Shown: positions 34,649 to 44,886, counted from the first letter of the stretch. The stretch: DNA of 64,000 nucleotides from Kribbibacterium absianum (GCF_030067705.1 NZ_JASJEX010000004.1:1-64000), one strand, 5' to 3'. Made by a program: numbers and translations. Notes: generated from the sequence alone by a model not told the origin.

Positions 34649-35897
34649 CTCCTTCGACCGAGACGGTCACGGGCCCGGTCACGTCGGCGAGCACCGCAGG
34701 CCCCAGCACCGCCTGCTCCATCTCGCCCGGGGCGACGACGCGGCGCTTCCGGCGCACAAGCTCACGGCCGTCCGCGCTGACGACCAGCGCGACGTCGCGC
34801 AGCGGCTCTGTCACGCGGAACCGCACGGTCAGCGGCCCGTCGAGCCGCGCCGGGTCCACCGAAGAGGGCACCGTGTAGCGCACATGGCTGCCCGCTTCGA
34901 TGGCCACGCGTCTGCCGGTCTCCCCCTCGCCGCCGGCCACATAGGCCGCCGCGGCCCGCCCGGCGTGGGCGGCCTCCTCGCTCACATGGTCCACGAGGTC
35001 GTGGACGTGCAGCACGTTGCCGCAGGCGAACACGCCCGGCACGTCGGTCATGAGCCGTTCGTCCACCACCGGGCCGCCGGTCACGGACGAGAGCCCGACG
35101 CCCGCTTGGCGCGAGAGCTCGTTCTCGGGCAACAGGCCACAGGACAGCAGCAGCGTGTCGCACTCGTAGACCCGCTCGGTGCCGGGAATCGGGGCGCCGT
35201 GCCCGTCCACCTGGGCGATCTCCACGCCCTCAACGCGTTCGCGGCCGAGCACCCGCGTGGCCGTGTGGGAGAGCAAAAGCGGGATGCCGAAGTCGTCGAG
35301 GCACTGCACGATGTTGCGTTTGAGGCCGCCCGAGTAGGGCATGAGCTCGGCCACGCAGAGCACCTCCGCGCCCTCGAGCGCCATGCGGCGCGCCATGATG
35401 AGCCCGATGTCGCCGGAGCCGAGCACCACGACGCGCCGGCCCGGCATGAGCCCCTCCCGGTTCACGAGCCGCTGCGCGGTGCCCGCTGAGAAAACACCCG
35501 CCGGCCGGTAGCCCGGGATGTTGAGCGCGCCCCGCGGCCGCTCGCGGCACCCCATGGCCAGCACGACGGCGCCGGCCTCGACCGTCTCGAGGCCGCGCTC
35601 GGGCGACAGGCACGTGACGGTCCGCTCGCTGCTCACGTCCAGCACGGTGGTGCCGCATCGACACTCGATGCCCCGCTCGCGGGCCATCTCGACGTAGCGA
35701 GCGGCGTACTCGGGGCCGGTCAGCTCCTCCTTGAAGGCATGGAGCCCGAAGCCGTTGTGCACGCACTGGTTGAGGATACCGCCCAGCTCCACGTCACGTT
35801 CCAGCACGAGGATGTCCCGGGCGCCCGCGCCATAGGCCGCCACGGCGGCAGCGAGACCGGCCGGCCCGCCTCCAATGATCACGAGGTCGCGCCTCAT
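34635..35897 (-). CDS. NAD(P)/FAD-dependent oxidoreductase (glycerol-3-phosphate pathway, GlpB-like position)
   Basis: A 420-residue pyridine-nucleotide-disulfide-type flavoprotein. The FAD site is VIIGGGPAGLAAAVAAYGAG near the N-terminus and the second nucleotide site is VVVLGSGDIGLIMARRM (about 167). TDVPGVFACGNVLHVHD is the second FAD motif (about 283). It follows the GlpA-like gene with an ATGA overlap and precedes DUF1667. In many Firmicutes and spirochaetes this trio replaces classical GlpABC. It likely passes electrons from the GlpA-like dehydrogenase; the acceptor is unknown. The start at 35897 has GGGAGG upstream. Confidence 0.88.
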   Translation of the reverse strand: MRRDLVIIGGGPAGLAAAVAAYGAGARDILVLERDVELGGILNQCVHNGFGLHAFKEELTGPEYAARYVEMARERGIECRCGTTVLDVSSERTVTCLSPERGLETVEAGAVVLAMGCRERPRGALNIPGYRPAGVFSAGTAQRLVNREGLMPGRRVVVLGSGDIGLIMARRMALEGAEVLCVAELMPYSGGLKRNIVQCLDDFGIPLLLSHTATRVLGRERVEGVEIAQVDGHGAPIPGTERVYECDTLLLSCGLLPENELSRQAGVGLSSVTGGPVVDERLMTDVPGVFACGNVLHVHDLVDHVSEEAAHAGRAAAAYVAGGEGETGRRVAIEAGSHVRYTVPSSVDPARLDGPLTVRFRVTEPLRDVALVVSADGRELVRRKRRVVAPGEMEQAVLGPAVLADVTGPVTVSVEGGDRG

Positions 35898-37390
35898 CGC
35901 TCGCCTCCCTTCGCAACCGGGTCGTCCGCGCCGGTCTTGGTGGGACCGTCGACGATCCACGAGCGGGCACCGCTCTTGTGCACCTCGCTCGGCGCCAGGC
36001 CCAGCTCCCGCTCGAGCACCTGCATCACAAAGGGCGTGCAGAAGCCGCCCTGGCACCGGCCCATGCCCGCGCGCAGGCGTCGCTTCACGCCGTCCAGCGT
36101 CCGTGGAGGCACCGGTCGGCGGCAGGCGTCCTCGATCTCGCCCTGGGTGACCAGCTCGCAGCGGCACACGACGTGGCCGTAGCTCGGCCGCTCCGCCACG
36201 AGGCTCGCCTGCTCCTCCCCCGGCAGGTCCGCGAACCGTGGAACGCCCAGGCGCTCGCCCTGGAAATCGCCCCGCTGCGTCGCACAGAGCGCGCGGGACA
36301 CCGCGTCCGCGACCATGACGCCGATGGCCGGCGCGCTCGTGAGGCCGGGGGACTCGATCCCTGCCGCATTGAAGAAGCCCGGGGCGCTCTCCCGGATCAC
36401 GAACTCGTGGCCCGCCTCATGGGCGCGCAGCCCCGCGAACGAGGTGATCACGCTCCGCAGGGGCAGGTCCGGCACCGAGCGCACCGCCTTCTCGGCGACG
36501 TCGGCCAGCTCGGCCGCCGTGGTCTCGGTGGCGAGCGGGTCCTCGACGTCCACCGCCGTCGGTCCCACGAGCGTGTTGCCGTGACAGGTCGGCGCGACGA
36601 GCACGCCCTTGCCCTTGTCGGTGGGCAGCTGGAACAGCGTGACCGAGGGCACCGGCGCCGCAGTCTTGTCGAGCAGGTAGTACGAGCCGCGCCGCGGTGT
36701 GATCGAGAGGCGCGGCGCGGCGTCGCCCACAGTGGCGTTGAACAGGCGCGCAGAGTCCAGACCGGCGGCGTTCACCACCGCGCCCGCGCGCCAGGACCCG
36801 GCGCTCGTGGTGACGAGCCACCCACCTCTGGCGGGCTCGGCAGCCGCAACGCGCTCGTTGAACGAGAACTCGGCGCCGTTCTCGGCGGCGTTCTCGGCCA
36901 GGGCGACCGTGAGCAGGAAGGGGTCCACGATGCCGGCGGTCGGCGCCCAGAGCGCCCACCGTACCTCGGGCGACACCGTGGGCTCGATGGCGCGGGCCTC
37001 GTCGCCGCCCACGATCGAGAGGTCGCGGACGCCGTTTCTGAGACCCTGGGCCAGCAGGCGCTCGAGGCCGGCGCGCCCCTCGTCGTCGAAGCAGAGCACG
37101 AGCGAGCCGTTGTTGCGGTACGGCACGTCGAGCTCGGCACAGAGGCCGGGCATCAGAGCCGCCCCTTGCACGTTGAGGCGGGCCATGAGGGTGCCCGGCC
37201 TCGCGTCGAAGCCGGCGTGGACGATGCCGGAGTTGGCCTTGGACGCCCCGCAGCAGACGTCCTCCTCCGCCTCCACCACGTGCACCGCGAGGTCGCGGCG
37301 CGTCAATTCGCGGGCAATGGCGCAGCCCACAACGCCGGCACCGATGACCAGCACGTCGCACTCGCGCTCGATGGGAGCTCTGGGTACCAC
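35894..37390 (-). CDS. Anaerobic glycerol-3-phosphate dehydrogenase-like FAD protein (GlpA-like) with BFD [2Fe-2S] domain
   Basis: A 498-residue DAO-family flavoprotein: VLVIGAGVVGCAIARELTRR binds FAD, and KANSGIVHAGFDARPGT matches GlpA/GlpO-type glycerol-3-phosphate oxidases. The C-terminal 90 residues hold a BFD-like domain with four Cys (VCRCELV and GRCQGGFC), probably a [2Fe-2S] site. It oxidises glycerol-3-phosphate to dihydroxyacetone phosphate, by homology. The start is GTG at 37390 with GAGGAGA eight bases upstream. It is the first gene of the glycerol operon. Neither glpF nor a regulator is visible. Confidence 0.88.
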   Translation of the reverse strand: MVPRAPIERECDVLVIGAGVVGCAIARELTRRDLAVHVVEAEEDVCCGASKANSGIVHAGFDARPGTLMARLNVQGAALMPGLCAELDVPYRNNGSLVLCFDDEGRAGLERLLAQGLRNGVRDLSIVGGDEARAIEPTVSPEVRWALWAPTAGIVDPFLLTVALAENAAENGAEFSFNERVAAAEPARGGWLVTTSAGSWRAGAVVNAAGLDSARLFNATVGDAAPRLSITPRRGSYYLLDKTAAPVPSVTLFQLPTDKGKGVLVAPTCHGNTLVGPTAVDVEDPLATETTAAELADVAEKAVRSVPDLPLRSVITSFAGLRAHEAGHEFVIRESAPGFFNAAGIESPGLTSAPAIGVMVADAVSRALCATQRGDFQGERLGVPRFADLPGEEQASLVAERPSYGHVVCRCELVTQGEIEDACRRPVPPRTLDGVKRRLRAGMGRCQGGFCTPFVMQVLERELGLAPSEVHKSGARSWIVDGPTKTGADDPVAKGGER

Positions 37391-37536
37391 GGTTGTCTCC
37401 TCGTCCGATGGGTCGGTTGGATCGATGAAGATAACCTTAACCGATGAGAATCGGTCGCGGGCCAGGTGTGCCCGTCGGCCAACGGACGCAACGAGACATG
37501 TCAACGGCGGCCAACGGCCAGCGCGGCCCGATGTAG

Positions 37537-39858
37537 CTACCGGCCCTCCTCGAGCAGGGCCAAGAGGTCCTGCGGGGACATCCCGGCGAGGTCGGCGCCC
37601 CCTTGGTCCACCAGCTCGCCGGCGAAGCGCGCCTTCTTCCGCTGCAGCTCCACGATGCGCTCCTCCACCGTGTCCTGCGCGATGACCTTGTACACCTTGA
37701 CGGTCTGCGTCTGGCCGATGCGGTGGGCGCGGTCCGTCGCCTGCTCCTCCTCGGCAAGGTTCCACCACGGGTCCGCATGGATCACCATTGACGCTCCGGT
37801 CAGCGTGAGCCCCGTGCCGCCCGCCTTGAGGCTGATCAGGAACACCGGCACGTCGCCTCCGTTGAACCGCTCCACGAGGTCCGCCCGCTGCCGCTTGGAC
37901 GTCGAGCCGTCGAGCCGGTAATAGGGCACGCCCGCCTCGTCCAGCCGCCGTCCGAGCAGGTCCAGAAAGCCCGTGAACTGCGAGAACACCAGGGCGCGCT
38001 CCCCCGCCGCCTGGCCGTTTTGCACCAGTTCGAGGATCACGTCGGCCTTGGAGCTCGGCCCCGTGAACCCGTCGTCAACCAGGCCCGGCCAGCAGCAGGC
38101 CTCGCGCAGGCGCGTCAGCTCGCCGAGCACCTCGGCGCCCCGCTCGCCCAGAGGCTCCCCAGCGACACCCCCCTGCAGAGCTGCCCGCAGGCGCTCCGCG
38201 TGCTCCTCGTACACGGCCCGCTCCTCCGCCGTGAGCGGCGTCACGACCGTCGACTCGAGCTTCTCGGGCAGGTGCCGAGCCACATCGGCCTTCTTACGGC
38301 GCAGCAGGAACGGTGCGACGAGGGTGTGGAGCTCGTCCGCAGCCTCCTCGCTGCCGGCCAGGATGTCGAGGCCGAAGCGCGCCCGGAACTGCCGGAACGA
38401 GCCCAGGTACCCGGGCATCACGAAGTCGAAGATGCTCCACAGCTCGGCCGGACGGTTCTCGACCGGGGTGCCCGTCAGCGCAAAGGCGTGCTCGGCCGGG
38501 ATGCGCTTGATGGCCTGCGTGGTCTTGGCGCCCGGCGTCTTGATGTACTGGGCCTCGTCGAGCACGAGCAGGTACGGCCGCAGGGCCGCGAGGGCGCCGC
38601 AGTCGATGCGCGCGATGTCGTACGAGCACACGAGCACCTGCGCGTGGCCGTCCATCTTGCGCCGGCGCGCGTCGGACGCGCCCGTGAGGGTCTCGACGCA
38701 GAGGCGCGGCGCGAACCTCTCCAGCTCGCTCGCCCAGTTGTAGACGAGCGACGACGGGCACACGACGACGCACGGCCCGGACCCGGCCGCGTCCTGCTGT
38801 CGGGCCAGGATGAGCGCGATGACCTGCACGGTCTTGCCGAGCCCCATCTCGTCGGCGAGCACGCCGCCGAGCCCCATGTCGCAGAGCAGGTTCATCCAGC
38901 GGAGACCCTCCTCCTGGTAGGGCCGCAACGTGGCGCAGAGCCCCGCCGGCTCCGGGCACGGCGCCGAGCTCGCGCGCTTGAAGGACTCGACCAGGTCGTC
39001 GAGCCCCGCGCCCGTGTCCCTCTGGCCGGCAAGGTACTCGGCCAAAAGCTCGGGGGGCAGCCCCACCGTGAGGTGCTCCTCCATCAGCGGCAGCACCGTG
39101 CGGCAGAAGAGCGACCGGTCACAGGCCCCCACGACAAGGGCGTCCGCCTGCATGAAGCCCTGGAGCAGGTCGCCCACCGCCGCGAAGTCGTGGGAGCACT
39201 TGTAGAAGCGGCCCCCGCGCCAGAGGTACAGACGCTCGTCCGAGCGCACGATCGGCGCGGGGGCGTCGAGCGCAAGCGCCAGGGACCCGTCGGCCCGCTC
39301 GGTCACGGTCACCGTCAGTGCCGGGTCCTCCCGCAGGACGCGTGTGGCTCGCTCCTCGCCGTCCACCGTCAACAACAAGGGCTCGTCGAACTCGCCGTGG
39401 ATGTCGAGCAGCTCCACGAGGTCGTCCACAGTGAGCGCGGCCTCGCGAACCCCGCTCTCCACCGGAGTGCCGGCTGCCTGCCCAAGGCCTTCGAAGAAGC
39501 CCTCGGCCCCAGCCTGACGACGCTGCAGGCCCTCCAAGAAGCCCAGCAGCTCGCGGGAGCGCGCGTCGAACACGGCAGGGTCGTGTATGAACGCCACCGA
39601 CGGCCCATAGGCGTGGAAGGACCCGGTGCGCACATGGTCCACGAGGTGCCAGAGGTCCTCGACAGGCTCCTCGGTGCCCCCGAGACGCAGCGAGAACCAT
39701 GCCCACCAACGGCCGTCCCGCTCGGCCACGTGGGCCAGGAGGCTCACCGACCCCGGCTCCACGTCGAGCTTTTGCGTCGAGAAGGCCCGGGCGGCCGGCG
39801 CGGTGTCGAGGGACGCCATCAGAGCGGACAGGACGGGCGACGTGGCGGGATCGGACAT
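37537..39858 (-). CDS. SNF2-family DNA helicase/ATPase
   Basis: A 773-residue Swi2/Snf2 DNA translocase. The first 280 residues carry an SNF2-associated region; the usual SWIM zinc finger in front of it is absent. The ATPase core has Walker A DEMGLGKTVQ at about 331-340, DEAQ near 433, LTGTPVENR, and helicase C motifs VFSQFTGFLDLL and DRAHRIGQTQTVKVY. It remodels or moves along DNA; what it acts on is unknown. It is monocistronic between the glycerol operon and a glycosyltransferase on the other strand. The start at 39858 follows GAGGAG; the longer ORF upstream is opposite coding or non-coding. Confidence 0.92.
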   Translation of the reverse strand: MSDPATSPVLSALMASLDTAPAARAFSTQKLDVEPGSVSLLAHVAERDGRWWAWFSLRLGGTEEPVEDLWHLVDHVRTGSFHAYGPSVAFIHDPAVFDARSRELLGFLEGLQRRQAGAEGFFEGLGQAAGTPVESGVREAALTVDDLVELLDIHGEFDEPLLLTVDGEERATRVLREDPALTVTVTERADGSLALALDAPAPIVRSDERLYLWRGGRFYKCSHDFAAVGDLLQGFMQADALVVGACDRSLFCRTVLPLMEEHLTVGLPPELLAEYLAGQRDTGAGLDDLVESFKRASSAPCPEPAGLCATLRPYQEEGLRWMNLLCDMGLGGVLADEMGLGKTVQVIALILARQQDAAGSGPCVVVCPSSLVYNWASELERFAPRLCVETLTGASDARRRKMDGHAQVLVCSYDIARIDCGALAALRPYLLVLDEAQYIKTPGAKTTQAIKRIPAEHAFALTGTPVENRPAELWSIFDFVMPGYLGSFRQFRARFGLDILAGSEEAADELHTLVAPFLLRRKKADVARHLPEKLESTVVTPLTAEERAVYEEHAERLRAALQGGVAGEPLGERGAEVLGELTRLREACCWPGLVDDGFTGPSSKADVILELVQNGQAAGERALVFSQFTGFLDLLGRRLDEAGVPYYRLDGSTSKRQRADLVERFNGGDVPVFLISLKAGGTGLTLTGASMVIHADPWWNLAEEEQATDRAHRIGQTQTVKVYKVIAQDTVEERIVELQRKKARFAGELVDQGGADLAGMSPQDLLALLEEGR

Positions 39859-40105
39859 GGGCGCTCCTCGGGAGACGGGTCGACGGGACGCCCGGGTTTC
39901 TATCCATTTGACGGCGCTCGGCGCCCGGCCATCGAGGTCAGTGGGACGCACGGCCTTCGGGCGGTGACGCGCGCCACGGAGACGGGCACGGCGCGCTCGC
40001 GCGGCACTTCTGGGGCCCTGCGCCTTCGTGGACAGGAGCACCACAGTTGTTTGGTACTCTTGCTCGGCTTGCCCAGGCCCCGACCAGAAGGGACGTCCCC
40101 TCGCC

Positions 40106-41137
40106 GTGGAGACACCGCAGCCCATCGTCACCTTCGTTGTTCCCTCCTACAACGCCGCCGACTACCTCGAGCGCTCGGTGAGCAGCATCCTCGCCGCCCC
40201 GGGCGACTTCGAGGTGCTCATCGTCGACGACGGGTCCCAAGACGACACGCTCGCCCTCGCCCGACGCCTGGCGGAGCAGGACGGGCGCGTGCGCGTCATC
40301 GCCCAGTCGAACGCCAACTGGGGCGGCGTTGTGAACCATGCGATCAGCCTGGCACGGGGGACCTACTTCAAGATCGTCGACGCCGACGACCACGTGGACC
40401 CGGAGGCGGTGGGCCAGGTGCTCGCGCGCCTGACCGAGCAGCGCGACCGCGGCGAGCTGCCCGACCTCGTGGTCACCAACTACGTGTACGACCGAGTGAG
40501 CGACCAGTCCCAGCACACGATCAGCTACCGCGGGTACTTCCCGGAGGGTCGCGTGGCGGCCTGGAAGGACCTCGGACGCCCCAACACCGACCAGATCATC
40601 ATGGTTCACGCGTCGTGGTTCCGGACCGAACTGCTGCGCGACGTCGCCCTCGTGCAGCTCCCCGAGGGCATCTCGTACACGGACAGCCTCCTGGTGCTGC
40701 AGTCCGTGCCCTACGTGCGCACGGTCCTCTACCTGGACCTCGACGTCTATTACTACCTGATCGGCCGCGTGGGACAGTCCGTGGACGTCGAGATGGTGGT
40801 CAAGAACATCGACCAGCAGCTCTACGTGACCGAGCGGGCCATCGAGCTCGTGGACTACGAGGAGCTCCACAAGAAGGAGCCCCGTCAGGCACAGGTGATG
40901 CTGCGGTACCTGAGCTGCATGATGAGCATCTGCACCATCTACCTGTTCATGGACGGGTCCCCCGGCGCCATCGAGAAGAACCGCCAGATCTGGGCCCGGA
41001 TGAGGCAGATCAGCCCGTGGCTCACCCGCAAGATCTCGTGGACCAAGGCCGGGCTGGCCAACAGGCACACACGGGCGGGCCGATGGACCGCCGTCCAGGT
41101 GTACGGAATTGTGCAGAACATTTTCAAGTTCGCCTGA
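40106..41137 (+). CDS. Glycosyltransferase family 2
   Basis: A 343-residue GT2 enzyme with VTFVVPSYNAADYLE, VLIVDDGSQDDT and VDADDHVD for metal and donor binding. A GTG start at 40106 has AAGGGA upstream with a long spacer. A GTG at 40028 is the alternative and would add 26 residues. It is closely related to the gene at 41241, which is convergent; both share the LVVTNYVY segment, so they likely arose by duplication. The C-terminal region is amphipathic. It probably works on the same glycan as the Glf-dependent pathway beside it. Confidence 0.86.
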   Translation: METPQPIVTFVVPSYNAADYLERSVSSILAAPGDFEVLIVDDGSQDDTLALARRLAEQDGRVRVIAQSNANWGGVVNHAISLARGTYFKIVDADDHVDPEAVGQVLARLTEQRDRGELPDLVVTNYVYDRVSDQSQHTISYRGYFPEGRVAAWKDLGRPNTDQIIMVHASWFRTELLRDVALVQLPEGISYTDSLLVLQSVPYVRTVLYLDLDVYYYLIGRVGQSVDVEMVVKNIDQQLYVTERAIELVDYEELHKKEPRQAQVMLRYLSCMMSICTIYLFMDGSPGAIEKNRQIWARMRQISPWLTRKISWTKAGLANRHTRAGRWTAVQVYGIVQNIFKFA

Positions 41138-41181
41138 GGAGGCCGGGACGCAAGCCGCCTCGCGCAGCACCCGAGCATGAA

Positions 41182-41219
41182 GAACGCCCCACAGGCCACG
41201 TGGCGCCTGCGGGGCGTTC
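41182..41219. terminator. Bidirectional hairpin terminator between convergent glycosyltransferases
   Basis: Outer 9-bp stem (41182-41190 with 41211-41219) continued by an inner CAGGC/GCCTG stem. No T-run; it serves both strands by position. Confidence 0.7.
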
Positions 41220-41240
41220 CCATTCGACCGCACGTCTCGG

Positions 41241-42275
41241 TCAGTTGAACTTGAACACCTTGGACGTGACCCGGTAGAGGCCGAGGGAGGTCTTCTCCCC
41301 CGCCTTCGTCGGGAGGTTCGTCATCGTGCCCAGGAACGAGTGGCGCACGTGCCGGTACATTTCCGGGTCGTAGACGCGGAAGTACTCCCACAGCGCATGG
41401 CAGTCCGCGCGGGCGCTCGGTTCCTCGGAGAGCTTCGAGAAGATGGAGCAGATCACCATAATCATCGTGAGGTAGTTGAACATGTAGTTGCGGAGCTTTG
41501 GCTCCTGCACGTCGTCGTAGAGGTGGTAGGCGTCGATCATGATGCGCGTGATGCGCAGCTGCTGGTCGATGCGCCCGGCCATCACCGACTCGTTGACGGA
41601 CTGGTCCTCGCGGCCGATGAAGTAGCGGTACAGGTCCACGTCCAAGTAGTAGAGCGTCTTCACGCGCGGCATTGGCACGTAGGCGTAGATGTTGTCCACG
41701 TAGAACGTGTGGGGCGGCATCGGCACGCCGCCGTCGCGGAGCACATCGACGCGGTAGCAGAGCGAGTGCATCAGCAGGTACTGCGACGGGCCGAAGCGGC
41801 CGACCTCGCTCCACGTGAGCACCTTGTTGCGGCGCAGCGCGAACTTGTAGTCGACGACGCTCTCCTTCTGGTCCTCGACGTGCTCGTACACGTAGTTGGT
41901 GACCACGAGGTCGACGCGCACGTCGTACTTGATGAACGAGCGCAGCGTCTTGAGCAGGCTCTGGAGCGCGTCGGCGTCGTACCAGTCATCGGAGTCGCAG
42001 ACCTTGAAGTACACGCCGTCGGCAGCATTGAGCGCCGTCAGCACCGCGATGCCGTGGCCGCCGTTCTCCTGATGGATGGCCTTGACGAGGTTCGGGTAGC
42101 GGGCCTCCCACTCTTGGGCCTTCTCCCAGGTGTTGTCCTTGGTCGAGCCGTCGTCGACGATGATCACCTGGATGTCCTCGGCCTCGCCGGATCCCTCGAT
42201 GATGGAGGAGACGGCATGGTCCATATAGGCCGCCGAGTTGTAGCAGGGAATCCCGACGGTCAGGGTCTTCTCCAT
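41241..42275 (-). CDS. Glycosyltransferase family 2
   Basis: A 344-residue GT2 enzyme. LTVGIPCYNSAAYM, VIIVDDGSTKDN and CDSDDWYD give the donor site. The helical C-terminal half has DLYRYFIGREDQSVNE, very close to the VYYYLIGRVGQSVD of the convergent gene at 40106-41137. It is 51 bp downstream of glf on the same strand, so it may be a galactofuranosyltransferase; that is inference from context only. Confidence 0.88.
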   Translation of the reverse strand: MEKTLTVGIPCYNSAAYMDHAVSSIIEGSGEAEDIQVIIVDDGSTKDNTWEKAQEWEARYPNLVKAIHQENGGHGIAVLTALNAADGVYFKVCDSDDWYDADALQSLLKTLRSFIKYDVRVDLVVTNYVYEHVEDQKESVVDYKFALRRNKVLTWSEVGRFGPSQYLLMHSLCYRVDVLRDGGVPMPPHTFYVDNIYAYVPMPRVKTLYYLDVDLYRYFIGREDQSVNESVMAGRIDQQLRITRIMIDAYHLYDDVQEPKLRNYMFNYLTMIMVICSIFSKLSEEPSARADCHALWEYFRVYDPEMYRHVRHSFLGTMTNLPTKAGEKTSLGLYRVTSKVFKFN

Positions 42276-42326
42276 GGGTGCGTTGTCCTCCGTGGTCTTC
42301 GTAGGGGCGGGTGCGACGGGACGCCC

Positions 42327-43529
42327 TTAAGCGTGGGCGGCGATGATCTCGTCGGACAGGTCGAGCGCCGAGGCGGTGACCGCGTCCATGTCGTAGTAGC
42401 GGTACTCGGCCAGACGGCCCGCCGGATGGAAGTTCGCGATCATGCCCACCCGGTCGCGGTACTGCTGGTACAGCTCCTGGTTCTCGGGCTCGATGATCGG
42501 ATAGTAGGCGTCCATGCCCGCCTCGCGGTCGTAGGCCAGCGGGTACTCGCGCATGATGGTCGTCACGCCCTCGAGCTCCTGGCCGGTCATGTTCTTGAAC
42601 TCCGTGATGCGGGTGAAGTCCTCGCTCGTGGTGTAGTTCACGGTGCCCACCGGCTGGAAGCGGTCCATGGCAAGGGTCTCGAAGCGCATGTCGAGGCTGC
42701 GGTACGGCAGCGCGCCCGCGTCGCACTGGAAGAGCTCGTCGAGCGGACCGGTGTACACCACCTCGCCGCCGTAGGGCTTGCCCTGCACCACCACGTGGTT
42801 GCCCTCGACCGAGAGGATCTGTCGCGCGTCCACCTCCACGAAGACGTCGATGAGGTCGTGGTCGAGCATGCGCTCGAACATGCTCGTGTAGCCCTCGGCC
42901 GGCATGCCCTGGTACGGCGCCTGCGGGAAGTAGCGGTCGTCGTCGCCGACGAAGACGGGCACGCGACCGGTGATGGACGGGTCGATCTCGTCCGGGGTCT
43001 GGCCCCACTGCTTCATCGTGTAGTACAGGAAGATGTTCTCGTAGACGTAGTCGGCCACCTCCTGCAGGTCCGGGTCGTTCTTCTCGCGGAGCTGCATGAT
43101 CGGCACCTTCTTGTTCTCGCCGAAGGTGGCAACGAGCTTCTGGTAGAGCTCCTCGCCGCGCTCCTCCCCGAACGCGAGCTTGAGGCTCGCGTGGTTGAAC
43201 GGAACCGGCATCAGCGTGCCGTGGACGTCCGCAAGCACGCGGTGCTCGTAGTCCGTGAACTCGGTGAAGCGCGAGAGGAAGGAGTTCACGCGGCTGTTGA
43301 ACGTGTGGTAGATGTGCGGGCCGTACTGGTGGATCAGGACGCCGGCCTCGTCGTAGCAGTCGTAGGCGTTGCCCGCGATATGGTCGCGCATCTCGAGCAC
43401 GCAGACCTTGGCGCCGCAGCTCTCGGCGAAGCGGCGCGCCACCACGGACCCCGCGTAGCCGGCGCCGACCACGAGCATGTCGTAATCGTCGGCTTTGAAG
43501 TCCTCCGGTAGACCGGTTGCGATGCTCAT
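42327..43529 (-). CDS. glf: UDP-galactopyranose mutase
   Basis: Converts UDP-galactopyranose to UDP-galactofuranose with reduced FAD. At 400 residues it has the family length. The FAD site is VVGAGYAGSVVARRFAE near the N-terminus; HIYHTFNSRVNSFLSRFTEF is the conserved substrate region. AEYRYYDMD, with the family Arg and paired Tyr, lies near 375. Its presence shows that galactofuranose is built into a surface polymer. It forms a two-gene unit with the following glycosyltransferase. Start ATG at 43529. Confidence 0.96.
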   Translation of the reverse strand: MSIATGLPEDFKADDYDMLVVGAGYAGSVVARRFAESCGAKVCVLEMRDHIAGNAYDCYDEAGVLIHQYGPHIYHTFNSRVNSFLSRFTEFTDYEHRVLADVHGTLMPVPFNHASLKLAFGEERGEELYQKLVATFGENKKVPIMQLREKNDPDLQEVADYVYENIFLYYTMKQWGQTPDEIDPSITGRVPVFVGDDDRYFPQAPYQGMPAEGYTSMFERMLDHDLIDVFVEVDARQILSVEGNHVVVQGKPYGGEVVYTGPLDELFQCDAGALPYRSLDMRFETLAMDRFQPVGTVNYTTSEDFTRITEFKNMTGQELEGVTTIMREYPLAYDREAGMDAYYPIIEPENQELYQQYRDRVGMIANFHPAGRLAEYRYYDMDAVTASALDLSDEIIAAHA

Positions 43530-43764
43530 GAATCCTCCTGGTCGGGATGGCGTCTCCGCAGGTGCGGGGCGCCGGTCTGACGCGTCGATTTCTGCGAAAT
43601 CGTAGCACGCGCCCCTATACTGATGACGTTCGTGGGCGGCGCGCGCGGTGTCGGAACATCATACGCGCACGAGCGAACCACAGAAAGAGCGCAGGTTGTG
43701 ACAGATCTGCAAGACGAGAGGGCCGCCCGTGCGGGCGGTCGAGAGAGAAAGGACGCGCGCAGCC

Positions 43765-44742
43765 ATGGCAGACTTCCTGAGCCGGATGAAGGAGATGGCG
43801 AAGGCCGACGTCAAGACCATCGTGCTCCCCGAGGGCGAGGACCCGCGCACCATCGAGGCGGCCAAGGCCGTCGTCGCCGAGGGCACGGCGAACCTCGTGA
43901 TCCTGGGCGACCCCGCGACCATCGACGTCCCGGGGGCCACCGTGATCGACCCCAAGGTGGACCCGCGGCACCGCCCCTACGCCGAGAAGCTCCAGGAGCT
44001 CCGCGCCAAGAAGGGCATGACGCTCGAGCAGGCCGACGCGCTGATGGACGACAACACCTATTTCGGCACGATGATGGTCAAGATGGGCGACGCGGACGGC
44101 CTCGTCTCGGGCGCCTGCCACTCGACCGCGAACACCCTTCGCCCGGCGCTCCAGATCTTGAAGACCAAGCCGGGCACCAAGCTCGTCTCCGGCTTCATGG
44201 TCATGTGCGTGCCCGACTGCGAGTACGGCGACCACGGCACGTTCATCTTCAGTGACATCGGCCTCAACGAGTACCCCGACGCCGACCAGCTCTCCGAGAT
44301 CGCGATCAGCTCGGCCGAGTCCTGGCGCGCCCTCATGGGCTCCGAGCCCACGATCGCGATGCTCTCCTACTCCACCAAGGGGTCCGCGAAGAACGACGCG
44401 GTCACGAAGGTGGCCGAGGCGTTCCGCCTCCTGCAGGAGAAGGCGCCCGAGCTGCACTGCGACGGCGAGCTGCAGGTGGACGCCGCGCTCGACGAGACCG
44501 TCTGCGCCCTCAAGGCCCCCGGCTCCAAGGTGGGCGGCCACGCCGACGTGCTGATCTTCCCGAACCTCGACGCCGGCAACATCGGCTACAAGCTGGTCCA
44601 GCGCCTCGGCAAGGCGGAGGCCTACGGCCCCTTGCTCCAGGGCATCGCGAAGCCGGTCAACGACCTGTCCCGCGGGTGCTCCGCGACCGACATCGAGGCC
44701 GTCATCGCGATCACGGCGGTGCAGGCGCAGCTGGAGGGCTAG
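43765..44742 (+). CDS. pta: Phosphate acetyltransferase
   Basis: Interconverts acetyl-CoA and acetyl phosphate. A 325-residue short-form Pta with TIVLPEGEDPRTIEAA at the N-terminus, GLVSGACHSTANTLRPALQI near 113 and the FPNLDAGNIGYKLVQRLGKA motif near 270. Start at 43765 with AAAGGA upstream. Acetate kinase usually follows pta in this class, but here a strong terminator follows and ackA is not in the window. Confidence 0.95.
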   Translation: MADFLSRMKEMAKADVKTIVLPEGEDPRTIEAAKAVVAEGTANLVILGDPATIDVPGATVIDPKVDPRHRPYAEKLQELRAKKGMTLEQADALMDDNTYFGTMMVKMGDADGLVSGACHSTANTLRPALQILKTKPGTKLVSGFMVMCVPDCEYGDHGTFIFSDIGLNEYPDADQLSEIAISSAESWRALMGSEPTIAMLSYSTKGSAKNDAVTKVAEAFRLLQEKAPELHCDGELQVDAALDETVCALKAPGSKVGGHADVLIFPNLDAGNIGYKLVQRLGKAEAYGPLLQGIAKPVNDLSRGCSATDIEAVIAITAVQAQLEG

Positions 44743-44763
44743 GCGGCTGGGACTCGAATGTCG

Positions 44764-44802
44764 AGCGGGCCGACCTGATGCAGGGTCGGCCCGCTCTTTC
44801 TT
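44764..44802 (+). terminator. Rho-independent terminator of pta
   Basis: A 12-13-bp stem (44764-44775 with 44783-44795) followed by CTTTCTTT, 22 bp after the stop codon. Confidence 0.92.
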
Positions 44803-44886
44803 TGGGCCTGACGGGCACCAGGCTGTTCCTGGCAGACGGCGCTCAGCCTGATCTTTTGGGACGTGGCCGACAGGTCGGAAATGTCC